DNA of 64,000 bases from Streptomyces hundungensis (GTDB lineage Bacteria > Actinomycetota > Actinomycetes > Streptomycetales > Streptomycetaceae): the NCBI RefSeq assembly GCF_003627815.1, contig NZ_CP032698.1:930001-994000 (forward strand). The letters run 5' to 3'. The position numbers were made by a program, and so were the translations under genes. Within the stretch, counting starts at the first letter, position 1, and each line of letters starts with the position of its first letter. Of this stretch, positions 24,119-33,591 are shown in pieces. The notes below the pieces were generated by a model. It was given only the letters and a program-made list of their open reading frames with translations. It was not told the origin of the DNA and did no database searches.

Positions 24119-25423
24119 TTAGGCGTCATCTTCCGTACGGGTGCCGGTGGTTGAGCGGACCGGACCGACCGCCGGGGCGGGAGTGCGGGCGGCAGGAACA
24201 GTGGGGTCCTTGCCCGGCGGTGGTGGACGGCGCGGCAGACGGACGCGCATCACCACCAGCGTCAGCGCCCCCGCCAGCAGACCCCAGAACGCCGATCCGA
24301 TCCCGAGCAGCGTCACACCGGAGGCGGTCGCCAGGAAGGTGATGACGGCGGCCTCCCGTGAACCGTCGTCGGCCAGCGCCGAGGCCAGCGAGTTGCCGAT
24401 GGTGCCGAGCAGTCCGAGCCCTGCGATGCCGAGGACGAGGGCGCTGGGCAGCGCGGTGAGGAGCGCACCCACGGCGCCGCCGAACACTCCGACGAAGAGG
24501 TAGAACACACCGGCCCACACCCCGGCCAGATAGCGCCGGTCGGGATCCTCGTGTGCCTCGCGCCCGGTGCAGATGGCGGCCGTGATGGCCGCGAGGTTCA
24601 GACCGAAGCAACCGAAGGGCGCGAGGAGCAGGTTGACCGCACCGGTCCAGCTGATCAACGGCGATATCGGCACACGCTCGTACCCTGCGCCGCGCAGCAC
24701 CGCGACGCCCGGCAGGTTCTGCGAGGCCATCGTCACGACGTACAGCGGCAGCGCGACGCTGATGATCACCTGCAAGGAGAACTCCGGTGCGGTGAACACC
24801 GGTTGGGCGATGTCGAAGCGCACACCGGCCGGTCGCAGCGAGCCCTGCGCGGCGGCGACCGCCACACCCACCGCGAGCGCTCCGATGATGGCGAATCGGG
24901 GCGCGAGCCGCCGCCCCACGAGGTAGACCGCGAACATCGAGAAGACGAGCGCGAAATGGCCGTGCATACGGGCGAACAGGCCGGTGCCGAACTGCACGAG
25001 CACCCCGGCCAGCAGCCCCGCCGCGATGGGGACCGGGATCCGGCTCATGACCCGCTCGAACCAGCCCGTCAGACCGCTGAGCACGATCAGCGCGGCCGAG
25101 ACGAGGAAGGCGCCGATCGCCTGGGCCATCGTCACGCCGCCGAGCCCCGATACCAGGAGCGCGGCGCCCGGGGTGGACCAGGCCGTCACGACCGGCGCTC
25201 GGTAGCGCAGGGAGAGCCCGATGCAGGTGGTCCCCATGCCGACGCCGAGCGCCAGCATCCAGGAGGTGAGTTCTCCGGGCCCGGCGCCGGCGGCCTGGGC
25301 GGCGGTGAAGACGATCGCGGCGGAGCTGGTGACTCCGACCAGTACCGCGATGAGACCCGCCGTGACGGCGGACGCCGGCGCGACGCGGCGTATCTTTCGC
25401 TCGGTCACGCTCACCACTCCCAC
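24119..25423 (-). CDS. BenE-family benzoate/H+ symporter-like transporter
   Basis: The 434-residue protein has about 12 TM segments. BenE family blocks are MAQAIGAFLVSAALIVLSGL, ASQNLPGVAVLRGAGYERVP, PFGCFGLNLAAITAAICTGR, DPDRRYLAGVWAGVFYLFVG and the end-of-barrel GSAFWGLLAGALTLVV. It probably imports benzoate or a related aromatic acid with a proton; the substrate is not certain. Neighbours are a YbaK-like gene in the same direction and an XRE-cupin regulator in divergent orientation. No ring-degradation genes are nearby. Confidence 0.9.
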   Translation of the reverse strand: MGVVSVTERKIRRVAPASAVTAGLIAVLVGVTSSAAIVFTAAQAAGAGPGELTSWMLALGVGMGTTCIGLSLRYRAPVVTAWSTPGAALLVSGLGGVTMAQAIGAFLVSAALIVLSGLTGWFERVMSRIPVPIAAGLLAGVLVQFGTGLFARMHGHFALVFSMFAVYLVGRRLAPRFAIIGALAVGVAVAAAQGSLRPAGVRFDIAQPVFTAPEFSLQVIISVALPLYVVTMASQNLPGVAVLRGAGYERVPISPLISWTGAVNLLLAPFGCFGLNLAAITAAICTGREAHEDPDRRYLAGVWAGVFYLFVGVFGGAVGALLTALPSALVLGIAGLGLLGTIGNSLASALADDGSREAAVITFLATASGVTLLGIGSAFWGLLAGALTLVVMRVRLPRRPPPPGKDPTVPAARTPAPAVGPVRSTTGTRTEDDA

Positions 25424-25529
25424 TCTCTTGGGCGCTGTTCCTCGGGAAGGTCGCCGTGCACGATCCGATCGCGTCGCGGCGTGCTGTCGGCCGCCCTGCC
25501 GCTCGGCGGCCCGGGCGTTGCGCGCGCCC

Positions 25530-26021
25530 TCACGAAGTGACCGCGAGCAGTGTTCCGTTGGTCAGTCGCAGGAGTTCCGACGCGGTCGTCGGGAAGACGG
25601 TGCGCGGTGTGCCGGCGGCGGCCCAGATCTGGGGATAGTCGGTGAGCGCCTCGTCGACGACCGTCGGCAGCTGCCCGGGGTGGCCGACCGGGGCGACTCC
25701 CCCGATGGCCTGCCCGGTGGCCTCGCGGACCTGTTCCGCCGAGGCGCGCCGAAGCCGGCCGCGCCCCCAGCGCGCCGCGAGCGCGTCCGTGTCGACCTTG
25801 TGGCGGCCGCTGGTCAGCACCAGGACGGGCTCGTTGTCGGAGAGGAACACCAGGCTGTTGGCGATCGCGCCGACGTCGCAGCCGAGCGCGGCGGCGGCCT
25901 CGGCGGCGGTGCGGGTGGACTCGGCGAGCTCGCGCACCTGTCCCGGTACGCCCGCCTCGGCGAGGCAGGCGGCCACCTGTCGGCTCCGGGTGGGAAGGGC
26001 ATCATGCTGGGGGGAGGACAT
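25530..26021 (-). CDS. YbaK/EbsC-family (aminoacyl-tRNA deacylase-like) protein
   Basis: The 163-residue product has the YbaK fold: CDVGAIANSLVFLSDNEPVL, then LTSGRHKVDTDALAARWG and TGQAIGGVAPVGHPGQLPT. The last block (GGVxPxG) is diagnostic. Family members hydrolyse mischarged Cys- or Ala-tRNA(Pro) or act as free-standing editing domains. It lies upstream of the BenE gene on the same strand (about 105 bases apart) and divergent from the XRE-cupin gene. Confidence 0.9.
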   Translation of the reverse strand: MSSPQHDALPTRSRQVAACLAEAGVPGQVRELAESTRTAAEAAAALGCDVGAIANSLVFLSDNEPVLVLTSGRHKVDTDALAARWGRGRLRRASAEQVREATGQAIGGVAPVGHPGQLPTVVDEALTDYPQIWAAAGTPRTVFPTTASELLRLTNGTLLAVTS

Positions 26022-26041
26022 ACTGCTCCTAGACGTATCCT

Positions 26042-26061
26042 GCGTTCCATATACAGAACGC
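26042..26061. promoter_or_regulatory. Palindrome between the YbaK and XRE-cupin genes
   Basis: GCGTTC-CATATACA-GAACGC is an inverted repeat with 6-bp arms around an AT-rich centre. It lies 20 bases upstream of the YbaK ATG and 85 bases before the regulator. Possible operator of the XRE-cupin protein. Confidence 0.5.
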
Positions 26062-26146
26062 CATGCTCGCGAAACGTTAGGCCGAGGGCGTCGTCGCAGT
26101 CAACGCCCGACAGATGAAGCGCCCGACAGATGAACGGAGAAGAGTC

Positions 26147-26680
26147 GTGGGACTGGCGGACCAGGTGGGGAGCCGTTTGAAGGAGCTCCGAACCGGCCGG
26201 GGGCTCTCCCTGTCCGAGTTGGCGCGGCGCTCCGCGATCGGCAAGGGCACCCTTTCGGAGCTGGAGACCGGCCGGCGCAACCCGACCTTGGAAACCCTGT
26301 ACGCGCTCACCCGCGCCCTGGACGTTCCCCTCAGCAGCGTTTTGAACGTCGACGAGCCGGTCAGGGTGTCGGGCGAGGCCGTGGACGCGTATCTCACCGA
26401 GAAGTTCGAGAACGCCGAGGCGGTCACCGAGGTGTTCCGCATACGGATCCGGGCCCATGCGCACCAGCGGTCGGCCGCCCACGCCCCCGGCACCGAGGAA
26501 CGCATCGTCGTCCTGACGGGAACGGCTCAGGTGGGCCCCGCCGATTCGCCTCAACTGGTCCGCCCGGGCGAGCAGGCACACTGGGCCGCCGACGTCCCCC
26601 ATGTGTACGGAGCGCCCTCGGAAGACGTCGAGGCTGTCCTGTTCGTGCGCTATCCGGCGGCGGCCCCGTCGCCGGCGTGA
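26147..26680 (+). CDS. XRE-cupin transcriptional regulator
   Basis: I place the start at GTG 26147, with GGAGA six bases before it; an in-frame ATG at 26114 is possible. The N-terminal HTH_3 reads VGSRLKELRTGRGLSLSELA, then IGKGTLSELETGRRNPTLET. The C-terminal cupin barrel (about 100-165) includes EERIVVLTGTAQVGP, VRPGEQAHWAADVPHVY and AVLFVRYP. Such proteins sense a small ligand in the cupin and regulate adjacent genes. The divergent YbaK and BenE genes are the obvious targets. Confidence 0.9.
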   Translation: MGLADQVGSRLKELRTGRGLSLSELARRSAIGKGTLSELETGRRNPTLETLYALTRALDVPLSSVLNVDEPVRVSGEAVDAYLTEKFENAEAVTEVFRIRIRAHAHQRSAAHAPGTEERIVVLTGTAQVGPADSPQLVRPGEQAHWAADVPHVYGAPSEDVEAVLFVRYPAAAPSPA

Positions 26681-26871
26681 CCCGCGCGCGCGGCCCACCG
26701 GGCGTGCCGCACCTGAAAGCCGCGCCGGACCAACTCGCCGTCACCGTCGCGTTTTTGCGTCAATGATCGGGCAACTCGCAAGCAGAGCAACCCCGTTGAG
26801 TCCTGGGTGGGCCTGTCAAAGGGCGCCCCGGCAGTTTTCATCGGTGTCATCGTCGGAACAGGAGCACGTTC

Positions 26872-27477
26872 ATGCGTCTCTACGCCCAGACCCCGGCGCG
26901 CCGGAGTCGTCAGCTCTTCGCGGACCTCGTCGCGCTGCTCCTGATCGCGATCGCGGTGAAGTTCGCCCTGGTCGTCCGTGACGCGATCCTGACGCTGGCC
27001 GAGCCGGGACGCAAGGCCCAGAGCGCGGGCGACAGCCTGGCGTCCGGTCTGCACGACGCCGGCAACGCGGCCTCCAAAGTCCCCTTCGTGGGCGACTCAT
27101 TGAAGAAGCCGCTCCAGTCCGCCGCCGACGCCGGGACCGGCCTCTCCGAGGCCGGACGGTCGCTCCAGGACACCGTGGGCCACGTCGCCACCCTGACCGC
27201 GGTCGTCCTGATCCTCCTGCCGACCGTGTTCATCCTCGTGGTGTGGCTCATTCCGCGGATGCGGTGGATCCGGCGCACCGCCACCACCCGGCGCCTCCTC
27301 GACTCCCCCGGCGGCGCCGACCTCCTCGCCCTGCGGGCGCTCACCGGGCCGCAGCGGCAGTTGGCCGCGATCCCGACTCCGCCGGGCGGTCTGGCCGACG
27401 CCTGGCGGCGCGGGGACCCTGACGTCATCGCCGAATTGTCGACCCTGACGCTCCGGCGAGCGGGGCTTCGACACTGA
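26872..27477 (+). CDS. Two-TM hypothetical membrane protein
   Basis: ATG with GGAGCA upstream; 201 residues. TM1 lies at about 15-35 (LFADLVALLLIAIAVKFALV), then an Ala/Ser/Gly-rich amphipathic section (about 44-100), TM2 at about 107-127 (TAVVLILLPTVFILVVWLIP) and a cytoplasmic tail with LRALTGPQRQLAAIPTPPGG. This layout recurs in Streptomyces as an uncharacterised conserved membrane protein. I know no function. It stands alone between the XRE-cupin gene and the convergent molybdenum hydroxylase gene. Confidence 0.85.
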   Translation: MRLYAQTPARRSRQLFADLVALLLIAIAVKFALVVRDAILTLAEPGRKAQSAGDSLASGLHDAGNAASKVPFVGDSLKKPLQSAADAGTGLSEAGRSLQDTVGHVATLTAVVLILLPTVFILVVWLIPRMRWIRRTATTRRLLDSPGGADLLALRALTGPQRQLAAIPTPPGGLADAWRRGDPDVIAELSTLTLRRAGLRH

Positions 27478-27607
27478 CGAGCCACGACAAGCCCGGGCCG
27501 GACACGAGGGGCTCGCGCACGGCCCGCGCACCCGGGCGGCGGTCCGGCGTCTCGGCACCACGCGCCGCCCGGGGCGAGGCCGCAGAGCAAGGCCGATCAG
27601 ACGCCGG

Positions 27608-29992
27608 TCAGACGCCGGTGAGGTGCTCCGGGCGGACCGGCGTCTTGGTGAGTTCCAGACCGGTCGCCGCCCGGATCGCCGCGAGGACCGCCGGGGTGGA
27701 CGACAGGGTCGGGGCCTCGCCGATGCCGCGCACACCGTACGGCGCGTTCGGGTCCGCCAGTTCGAGGTAGTCGACGGGGATCGTGGGGGTGTCGAGGATC
27801 GTCGGCAGGAGATAGTCCGTGAAGGAGGGGTTGCGCACCTTCGCGGTCTTCGGGTCCACGATGATCTCCTCCATCACCGCGACGCCCAGACCCTGGACGG
27901 TGCCGCCCTGGATCTGGCCGACGACGGAGAGCGGGTTGAGCGCCTTGCCCACGTCCTGGGCACAGGCCAGCTCGACGACCTTGACCAGGCCGAGCTCCGT
28001 GTCGACCTCCACCACCGCGCGGTGCGCCGCGAAGGAGTACTGGACGTGGCCGTTGCCCTGGCCGGTCTTCAGGTCGAAGGGCTCGGTAGGGCGGTGTCGC
28101 CACTCCGCCTCGACCTCCACGACCTCCTCCTCCAGGACGTCCACGAGGGCGCGGAGGGTCTCGCCGTCCTCGGTGACGACCTTGCCGCCCTCCAGGCGGA
28201 GTTGGGCGCTCGTCCACGCCGGATGGGACGAGCCGAACTTGCGCCGGCCGATCTCCATGACCTTCTCGCGGACCAGTCCACAGGAGTTCTTGATGGAGCC
28301 GCCGGTCATGTACGTCTGACGCCCCGCGGAGGTCGAACCGGCCGATCCCACCTGGGTGTTGGCGGGGTGGATGGTGACCTGCCGGACGCCGAGTTCGGTC
28401 CGGGCGATCTGGGCATGGATGGTGACGCCGCCCTGGCCGACCTCCGCCATGGCGGTGTGGACCATCGCGACGGCCTCGCCGTTGATGACCTCGAGACGCA
28501 CCCGGGCGGTCGAGTAGTCGTCGAAGCCCTCGGAGAAGCCGACGTTCTTGATGCCGACCGCGTAACCGACACCGCGTACGACACCCTCGCCGTGCGTGGT
28601 GTTGGACAGGCCGCCCGGCAGCGCACGGACGTCGGACTCGCCGTCGGCGGTCTCCCACTGGCGCTCGGGCGGCAGCGGACGCTCCTTGACCAGGCGCAGC
28701 AGTTCGGCGACCGGTGCGGGCGAGTCGACCGGCTGCCCCGTGGGCATGATGGTGCCCTGCTCCATGGCGTTGAGCTGGCGGAACTCCACCGGATCCAAGC
28801 CTAGTTGGGCCGCGAGCTTGTCCATCTGGGCCTCGTAGGCGAAGCAGGCCTGGACCGCGCCGAAGCCGCGCATCGCGCCACACGGCGGGTTGTTGGTGTA
28901 GAGCCCGATCGCCTCGATGTCGACGTCGTTGATGACGTACGGCCCGGCCGACAGGGACGAGGCGTTGCCCACGACCGATGCGGTGGACGACGCGTAGGCG
29001 CCGCCGTCGAGCACGATCTTGCACTTCATGTGGGTGAGCTTGCCGTCCTTGGTGGCGCCGTGCTCGTAGGACAGCTTCGCGGGGTGGCGGTGCACGTGCC
29101 CGAAGAAGGACTCGTACCGGTTGTAGACCATCTTCACCGGCTTGCCCGTGCGCAGCGCGAGCACGCTGGCCAGGATCTGCATCGAGATGTCCTCGCGCCC
29201 GCCGAACGCGCCGCCGACACCGGCCATCGTCATGCGCACCATCTCCGGCGGCAGGCCGAGACACGGCGCGATCTGCTGGAGGTCGGAGTGCAGCCACTGC
29301 GTGGCGACGTACAGATCGACGCCGCCGTCCTCACACGGCACGGCGAGACCGGACTCCGGGCCGAGGAAGGCCTGGTCCTGCATGCCGAAGGTGTACTCGC
29401 CCTTGACGATCACGTCGGCGCGCTTGCGGGCCTCCTCCACGTTGCCGCGGATGATCGGCTGGCGGTGCACGATGTTGGGGTGCGGGACGTGACCCGCGTG
29501 GTGGTCCTCGCGGTTCTCGTGGACGAGGATCGCGTCCGGCGCGGTCGCCGAGGCCTCGTCCGTGATGAGGGGCAGCTCCCGGTACTCGATCCTGATCTTC
29601 GCGGCGGCGCGGCGCGCGGTCTCCGGGTGGTCGGCGGCCACCAGGGCCACGGGCTCACCGTGGTGCCGGACCTTGCCGTAGGCGAGTACCGGTGTGTCCT
29701 GGAACTCCATGCCGTAATTCTTCGCGGCCGGCAGGTCCTCGTGCGTCATGACGGCGAAAACGCCGTCCATGGCGAGCGCCTCGGAGGTGTCGATGGACAC
29801 GATCTCGGCGTGCGCGACCGTACTGCGCAGGGTGTGGCCCCACAACATGTCTTCGTGCCACATGTCCGAGGAGTACGCGAACTCACCGGTCACCTTGAGG
29901 GTGCCGTCCGGGCGGAGGGTGGACTCCCCGATGCCGCCCTTGGTGTGGTTCTGGGTGACGTTGGCGGGGATGCCCGTGGTGGTGCCTGCCAT
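27608..29992 (-). CDS. Xanthine dehydrogenase family molybdopterin-binding subunit
   Basis: I choose ATG 29992 (794 residues). Typical blocks: FAYSSDMWHEDMLWGHTLRS (the a/b hammerhead domain), MAGVGGAFGGREDISMQILA, NNPPCGAMRGFGAVQACFAY and GQGGVTIHAQIARTELGV. The catalytic-Glu motif RGIGEAPTLSSTPAVLAAIR lies near the C-terminus. It should hydroxylate a purine or related heterocycle at a Mo centre. Oddly, no FAD or 2Fe-2S subunit gene lies next to it; 29993-30323 has no such gene and beyond that is a divergent PucR gene. Its electron-transfer partners must be elsewhere or lost. Confidence 0.93.
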   Translation of the reverse strand: MAGTTTGIPANVTQNHTKGGIGESTLRPDGTLKVTGEFAYSSDMWHEDMLWGHTLRSTVAHAEIVSIDTSEALAMDGVFAVMTHEDLPAAKNYGMEFQDTPVLAYGKVRHHGEPVALVAADHPETARRAAAKIRIEYRELPLITDEASATAPDAILVHENREDHHAGHVPHPNIVHRQPIIRGNVEEARKRADVIVKGEYTFGMQDQAFLGPESGLAVPCEDGGVDLYVATQWLHSDLQQIAPCLGLPPEMVRMTMAGVGGAFGGREDISMQILASVLALRTGKPVKMVYNRYESFFGHVHRHPAKLSYEHGATKDGKLTHMKCKIVLDGGAYASSTASVVGNASSLSAGPYVINDVDIEAIGLYTNNPPCGAMRGFGAVQACFAYEAQMDKLAAQLGLDPVEFRQLNAMEQGTIMPTGQPVDSPAPVAELLRLVKERPLPPERQWETADGESDVRALPGGLSNTTHGEGVVRGVGYAVGIKNVGFSEGFDDYSTARVRLEVINGEAVAMVHTAMAEVGQGGVTIHAQIARTELGVRQVTIHPANTQVGSAGSTSAGRQTYMTGGSIKNSCGLVREKVMEIGRRKFGSSHPAWTSAQLRLEGGKVVTEDGETLRALVDVLEEEVVEVEAEWRHRPTEPFDLKTGQGNGHVQYSFAAHRAVVEVDTELGLVKVVELACAQDVGKALNPLSVVGQIQGGTVQGLGVAVMEEIIVDPKTAKVRNPSFTDYLLPTILDTPTIPVDYLELADPNAPYGVRGIGEAPTLSSTPAVLAAIRAATGLELTKTPVRPEHLTGV

Positions 29993-30323
29993 GATCTGGT
30001 CGCCTCTTCCCGATGTTCCTGACATTCCTGAGTTCGTTCGTCCGAGGCGCTCGCCCGAGGCAGTCGTTGCGGATCAGTCCTCGCGGGTTCCGTCGTGGCG
30101 GGGTCCGTCGTCGCGGTCAGTCGTTTCGCGTCAGGGGCTCGAAATCGCCGTCGGCCGTACGCCGTGAAGTAGACAGGGCGACCCAGGCGACGGGGCAGTC
30201 ACCGATCGCTCAGAACCGGCCCCGCCGTCCCTTGTGGACGACCGTGCGTTCACCCGGCCTCACCGCGCTGAACTGGGACAACCCCCCTGCCCCAGCTACC
30301 GATCGCATGAGAGAGTGACGATC
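29993..30323. other. Divergent promoter region between the Mo-hydroxylase and PucR genes
   Basis: No FAD-binding or ferredoxin-like gene can be read here on either strand. A short minus-strand open stretch of about 30 codons ends in DGDFEPLTRND with a TGA at about 30118, but it has no start and no known homology. Repeated CGTCGTGGCGGGGTCCGTCG-like words are present. The region probably holds the PucR-controlled promoters. Confidence 0.45.
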
Positions 30324-31994
30324 GTGCTGCTCCGGGAACTCCTCGACATCGACAAGCTGGGACTGCGTCTGCTCGTGGGCGACCCCGACGGCACCGCACT
30401 CGATCGCGCCGTCCGCGCTGTCCCGACCATCGACCGCGCCGATCCCGGCCGCTTCCTGACGGGCGGCGAACTCGTCCTCACGGGGCTCGCCTGGTGGCAG
30501 CGGGACGGAGACGCGGACTCTTTCGTACGCATCCTCGACCGGGGCGGGGTCGCGGCGCTCGCCGCCGGGGAGGTGGAACACGGACACGTCCCGGACGACC
30601 TCGTACGCGCCTGCCGGCGGCACGGCCTGCCGCTCTTCGCCGTGCGACCGGAAACGTCGTTCGCCGCGATCACCGAACACGTCCTGCACCGTCTGCACCG
30701 CAGGGACGGGAGCGGACTCGCCGCCATGGTCGAACGCCATCGGCGTCTCCTGTCCGACGACCAGTCCGACTCCGACCCCGTACTGGAGCTCTTGCAGCAC
30801 AGCCTCGGCCTGGACGTACGCGTCCTGTCCTCGACCGGACGCCAGATCGCCGGCGCCCAACCTCCCCCGCGCGCCCGGACGGCGGTGGCACTGGCGGCCA
30901 GGTATCTCGCCGCGCGCCGCGCCCAAGAGGCGGCTCCCCACCGGGTCACCCTCGGGAATCGGCCCTACTCGCTCCTGCCGGTACGCAATGCCGACGCTCC
31001 CCCAACACCCCTGCCGGATACGGCGGGACACGGCGCTGAGCTCGGCGACTGGCTACTCGTCGTGGAGGCCGACACGTCGTCGTGGCCCGCGACGGACCAC
31101 GAACTCCTGGACCGTATAGCCGAGTTGGCGGCGGACGCGCGAGCCGAACACGACCGGGGCAAGGCCGTGCGCAATGACCTGGCCCGCTGGATTCTGGACC
31201 TGCTGCGCAGCCGCGTCCCGTTCGACGAGATACCCGTCCGGCTCCGCGGGACCGCGTACGGCGTCCTCACCGGGACCGAGGACTGGTTGCTCTGCCAAGT
31301 CGTGGTCGCGCAGGGGCAGTTGCACGGCGCCGGGCCCATCCCGGCCGTCGCGCTGCGCGAACTCCTGGAGGAGGCCCTGGTCGACGCGGAAGGGCCGGGG
31401 CCGGTCCCGGCGGAACACATCGCGGCCACCGTCGACAACGGGCAGGCCGTCCTGTTCGTACTGGTCCCCGAGCCCACGGACGGCCCACCCCAACTCGTCC
31501 TGGACTGCGCCGCCTTGGAGCAGCGGCTCGGCACGGTACTCGCGCGCTGGCTCGGCCCGGGTGACAGCGTCTCGGTCGGCATCAGCTCGCCCGTGGCAGG
31601 GCCGGAGAACGCGCCGCGAGCACTCGACGACGCCCGCACGGCGATGCGGGTCGCCGCGGGCAGCCCGGGAAAGGTGCGGGTGCGCGGACCCGACGACCTC
31701 ACCTCCCACATCCTGACGCTGCTCCCCCTCATCCCCGCCCGCACCAGGCACGCCTTCGCCACCCGTCTCCTCGGCCCCCTGCGCGATCACGACAGCCGTC
31801 ACCGGACGGAGCTCCTGCCCACACTGGAGGCCTTCCTCGACTGCGACGCGTCCTGGACGATGTGTGCCGCCCAACTTCGCCTGCACGTCAACTCGTTGCG
31901 CCAGCGCGTCGCCCGTATCGAGCAGATCACGGGCAGGGATCTGTCCCGACTGGAGACCAGACTCGACTTCCTCGCGGCCCTCAGAGCGATCTGA
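30324..31994 (+). CDS. PucR-family transcriptional regulator
   Basis: GTG 30324, with GAGAG 8 bases upstream, gives 556 residues; GTG 30315 is an alternative. The N-terminal PucR domain (VLLRELLDIDKLGLRLLVGD, ending near residue 120) resembles the purine-catabolism regulator. A GGDEF-like central region contains SVGISSPVAGPENAPRALDD. The C-terminal HTH_30 domain has TLEAFLDCDASWTMCAAQLR, then LHVNSLRQRVARIEQITGRD. It is divergent from the Mo hydroxylase gene and probably activates or represses it in response to a purine or its breakdown product. Confidence 0.92.
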   Translation: MLLRELLDIDKLGLRLLVGDPDGTALDRAVRAVPTIDRADPGRFLTGGELVLTGLAWWQRDGDADSFVRILDRGGVAALAAGEVEHGHVPDDLVRACRRHGLPLFAVRPETSFAAITEHVLHRLHRRDGSGLAAMVERHRRLLSDDQSDSDPVLELLQHSLGLDVRVLSSTGRQIAGAQPPPRARTAVALAARYLAARRAQEAAPHRVTLGNRPYSLLPVRNADAPPTPLPDTAGHGAELGDWLLVVEADTSSWPATDHELLDRIAELAADARAEHDRGKAVRNDLARWILDLLRSRVPFDEIPVRLRGTAYGVLTGTEDWLLCQVVVAQGQLHGAGPIPAVALRELLEEALVDAEGPGPVPAEHIAATVDNGQAVLFVLVPEPTDGPPQLVLDCAALEQRLGTVLARWLGPGDSVSVGISSPVAGPENAPRALDDARTAMRVAAGSPGKVRVRGPDDLTSHILTLLPLIPARTRHAFATRLLGPLRDHDSRHRTELLPTLEAFLDCDASWTMCAAQLRLHVNSLRQRVARIEQITGRDLSRLETRLDFLAALRAI

Positions 31995-32161
31995 GCCCAC
32001 CGAGCCGCCGCTCCGCCACCTCCAACTTCACCACCCCGTACACCAGGGCGTGGTGCACAGTCCCGATAGCGGATTCGGGTGCCCGCAGGAGGGCATGTGG
32101 GTAGGCTGATCCGCGTCGTTCGGGGACGGCAACAGGGGGATAAGCGGGGGGGGATACGTTC

Positions 32162-32569
32162 ATGAAGTCGCCTTTCAGCCCGTTGTTCGACAGCAGACTC
32201 GCCACGTCGCATGCCGTCACCAGTTTGGACATCGAGGAGACGGCGGACCTCTCACAGGTGACCACGTTTCTCCTGGCCATCTTTCAAGCAGACCCACACA
32301 CCGGAGACATCGCCCTGTGTGTCGGTGGTGAACGGTTGGGCGTGGTGGGCCGGGCTCGCTTCGAGGCGATCACCGATACGTCGCATGGGGCGCACCGAGG
32401 TGTCGAGATCGGCGCGGGAGACGGTGCGACCCTGCCCGGGGCCCCGACCTGCTTCACCCTCATCAGGTTGACCTGCGGCAGCTGCCCCCAGATCGTCTTC
32501 CGGGTGGCCGGTGACGAGCCGCCTCCGGTGTGCCCGGAGGGGCACGGCCCCATGGCGGACGGAGCATGA
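32162..32569 (+). CDS. Small hypothetical protein, first gene of the CHAT operon
   Basis: ATG after a G-rich ribosome-site region; 135 residues. The middle is ALCVGGERLGVVGRARFEAI, and the C-terminus carries two near CxxC-type pairs (CFTLIRLTCGSCPQIVFRV; VCPEGHGPM), which may bind zinc. I recognise no family. Its stop overlaps the start of the next gene by ATGA. Similar small proteins precede CHAT genes in some Streptomyces operons, by my recollection only. Confidence 0.75.
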   Translation: MKSPFSPLFDSRLATSHAVTSLDIEETADLSQVTTFLLAIFQADPHTGDIALCVGGERLGVVGRARFEAITDTSHGAHRGVEIGAGDGATLPGAPTCFTLIRLTCGSCPQIVFRVAGDEPPPVCPEGHGPMADGA

Positions 32570-33522
32570 AACTCGACGCTCTGGCAGGCTCGCCCGCGTC
32601 GCTGATCTCTGGCCGGTTTCTGCTGGTCGGGTATGTGCCCACATGTGCCGGGGCTCTCTATCTCCTCACCCTGCTATGGGCAGGGGCACCTCATACACCA
32701 CTGGCATTTCACCGCGCTTGGCATACCGCCAACACACTGGGGGCCGGAGAGATCCTCGCGCTGTTTCTGCTGATGTTGGTCGTGGCCATCCTGCTCCATC
32801 CCCTACAACTGCCCCTCGTCAGGCTGCTTGAGGGCTATTGGCCCGTCCGCGTCTCGGCCATCACGGCGTACGGTGTGCGGCGACAGAACCGCCACCGGGC
32901 GCGGGTGTCCGCGAACACCGCCCTCGCAGGGGGGACCGCGCCGACGCCGGACGAAGTCCGTCGGGCCGGTCTGGCACTGGTCGCGTTGCGCCAAACGTTT
33001 CCCTCCGAGGTCGCTCTCACACGGCCGACCCGTCTGGGCAACGCCTTGGCCGCGGCCGAGGACCGAGCGGGCCGCTCCTACGGCTGGGACGCCCCGGTCG
33101 CATGGCCTCGGCTGTACCCCTTGCTGGGTGATCCGGTGCGCGCCATGGTGGACAACCGCCGCGACGTCCTCGACGCGACCGTACGGCTGTCCGTGACCGG
33201 TCTGCTCTGTGGGCTGGCCTCCGTGCTGCTGCTGGCTCCGACCGGCTGGTGGGTCCTGCTGTCGGCCGCGCCCCTGGTCATCGCCCGCCTCGCGTACGGC
33301 ACGGCGGTCGCGGCCGCCATCGCGTACGGCGAGTCGCTGAGGGCGGCGTTCGATCTCCACCGGTTCGAGCTGTACGGAGCGCTGCGCGTCGAACTCCCCG
33401 CGACCCGGGACGAAGAGCGCGCGGTCAATGCGCAGTTGTGCGACTTCTGGAGGCAGGGCCGAGACCTGGGCCAGATCTATGTGCACCCTCCGGCCGGGCC
33501 GGGGCCCGGACCCGGACCCTGA
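32566..33522 (+). CDS. Membrane protein of the CHAT operon
   Basis: ATG 32566 overlaps the previous stop; 318 residues. Two N-terminal TM segments (FLLVGYVPTCAGALYLLTLL and ILALFLLMLVVAILLHPLQL) are followed by a soluble section. That section holds PTRLGNALAAAEDRAGRSYG and DAPVAWPRLYPLLG, a block I have seen in actinobacterial membrane proteins of unknown role. A second TM pair follows (about 205-250), then a cytoplasmic tail ending in a Pro/Gly stretch. It lies 69 bases before the CHAT gene. A membrane protein paired with a CHAT protease suggests a substrate or effector relationship; this is inference. Confidence 0.85.
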   Translation: MKLDALAGSPASLISGRFLLVGYVPTCAGALYLLTLLWAGAPHTPLAFHRAWHTANTLGAGEILALFLLMLVVAILLHPLQLPLVRLLEGYWPVRVSAITAYGVRRQNRHRARVSANTALAGGTAPTPDEVRRAGLALVALRQTFPSEVALTRPTRLGNALAAAEDRAGRSYGWDAPVAWPRLYPLLGDPVRAMVDNRRDVLDATVRLSVTGLLCGLASVLLLAPTGWWVLLSAAPLVIARLAYGTAVAAAIAYGESLRAAFDLHRFELYGALRVELPATRDEERAVNAQLCDFWRQGRDLGQIYVHPPAGPGPGPGP

Positions 33523-33591
33523 GCCGACCCGGCACCGACATCGGCACGACGACCGGACCAACTCGCCGAACAGCCCATCACAGGGGGGGCC

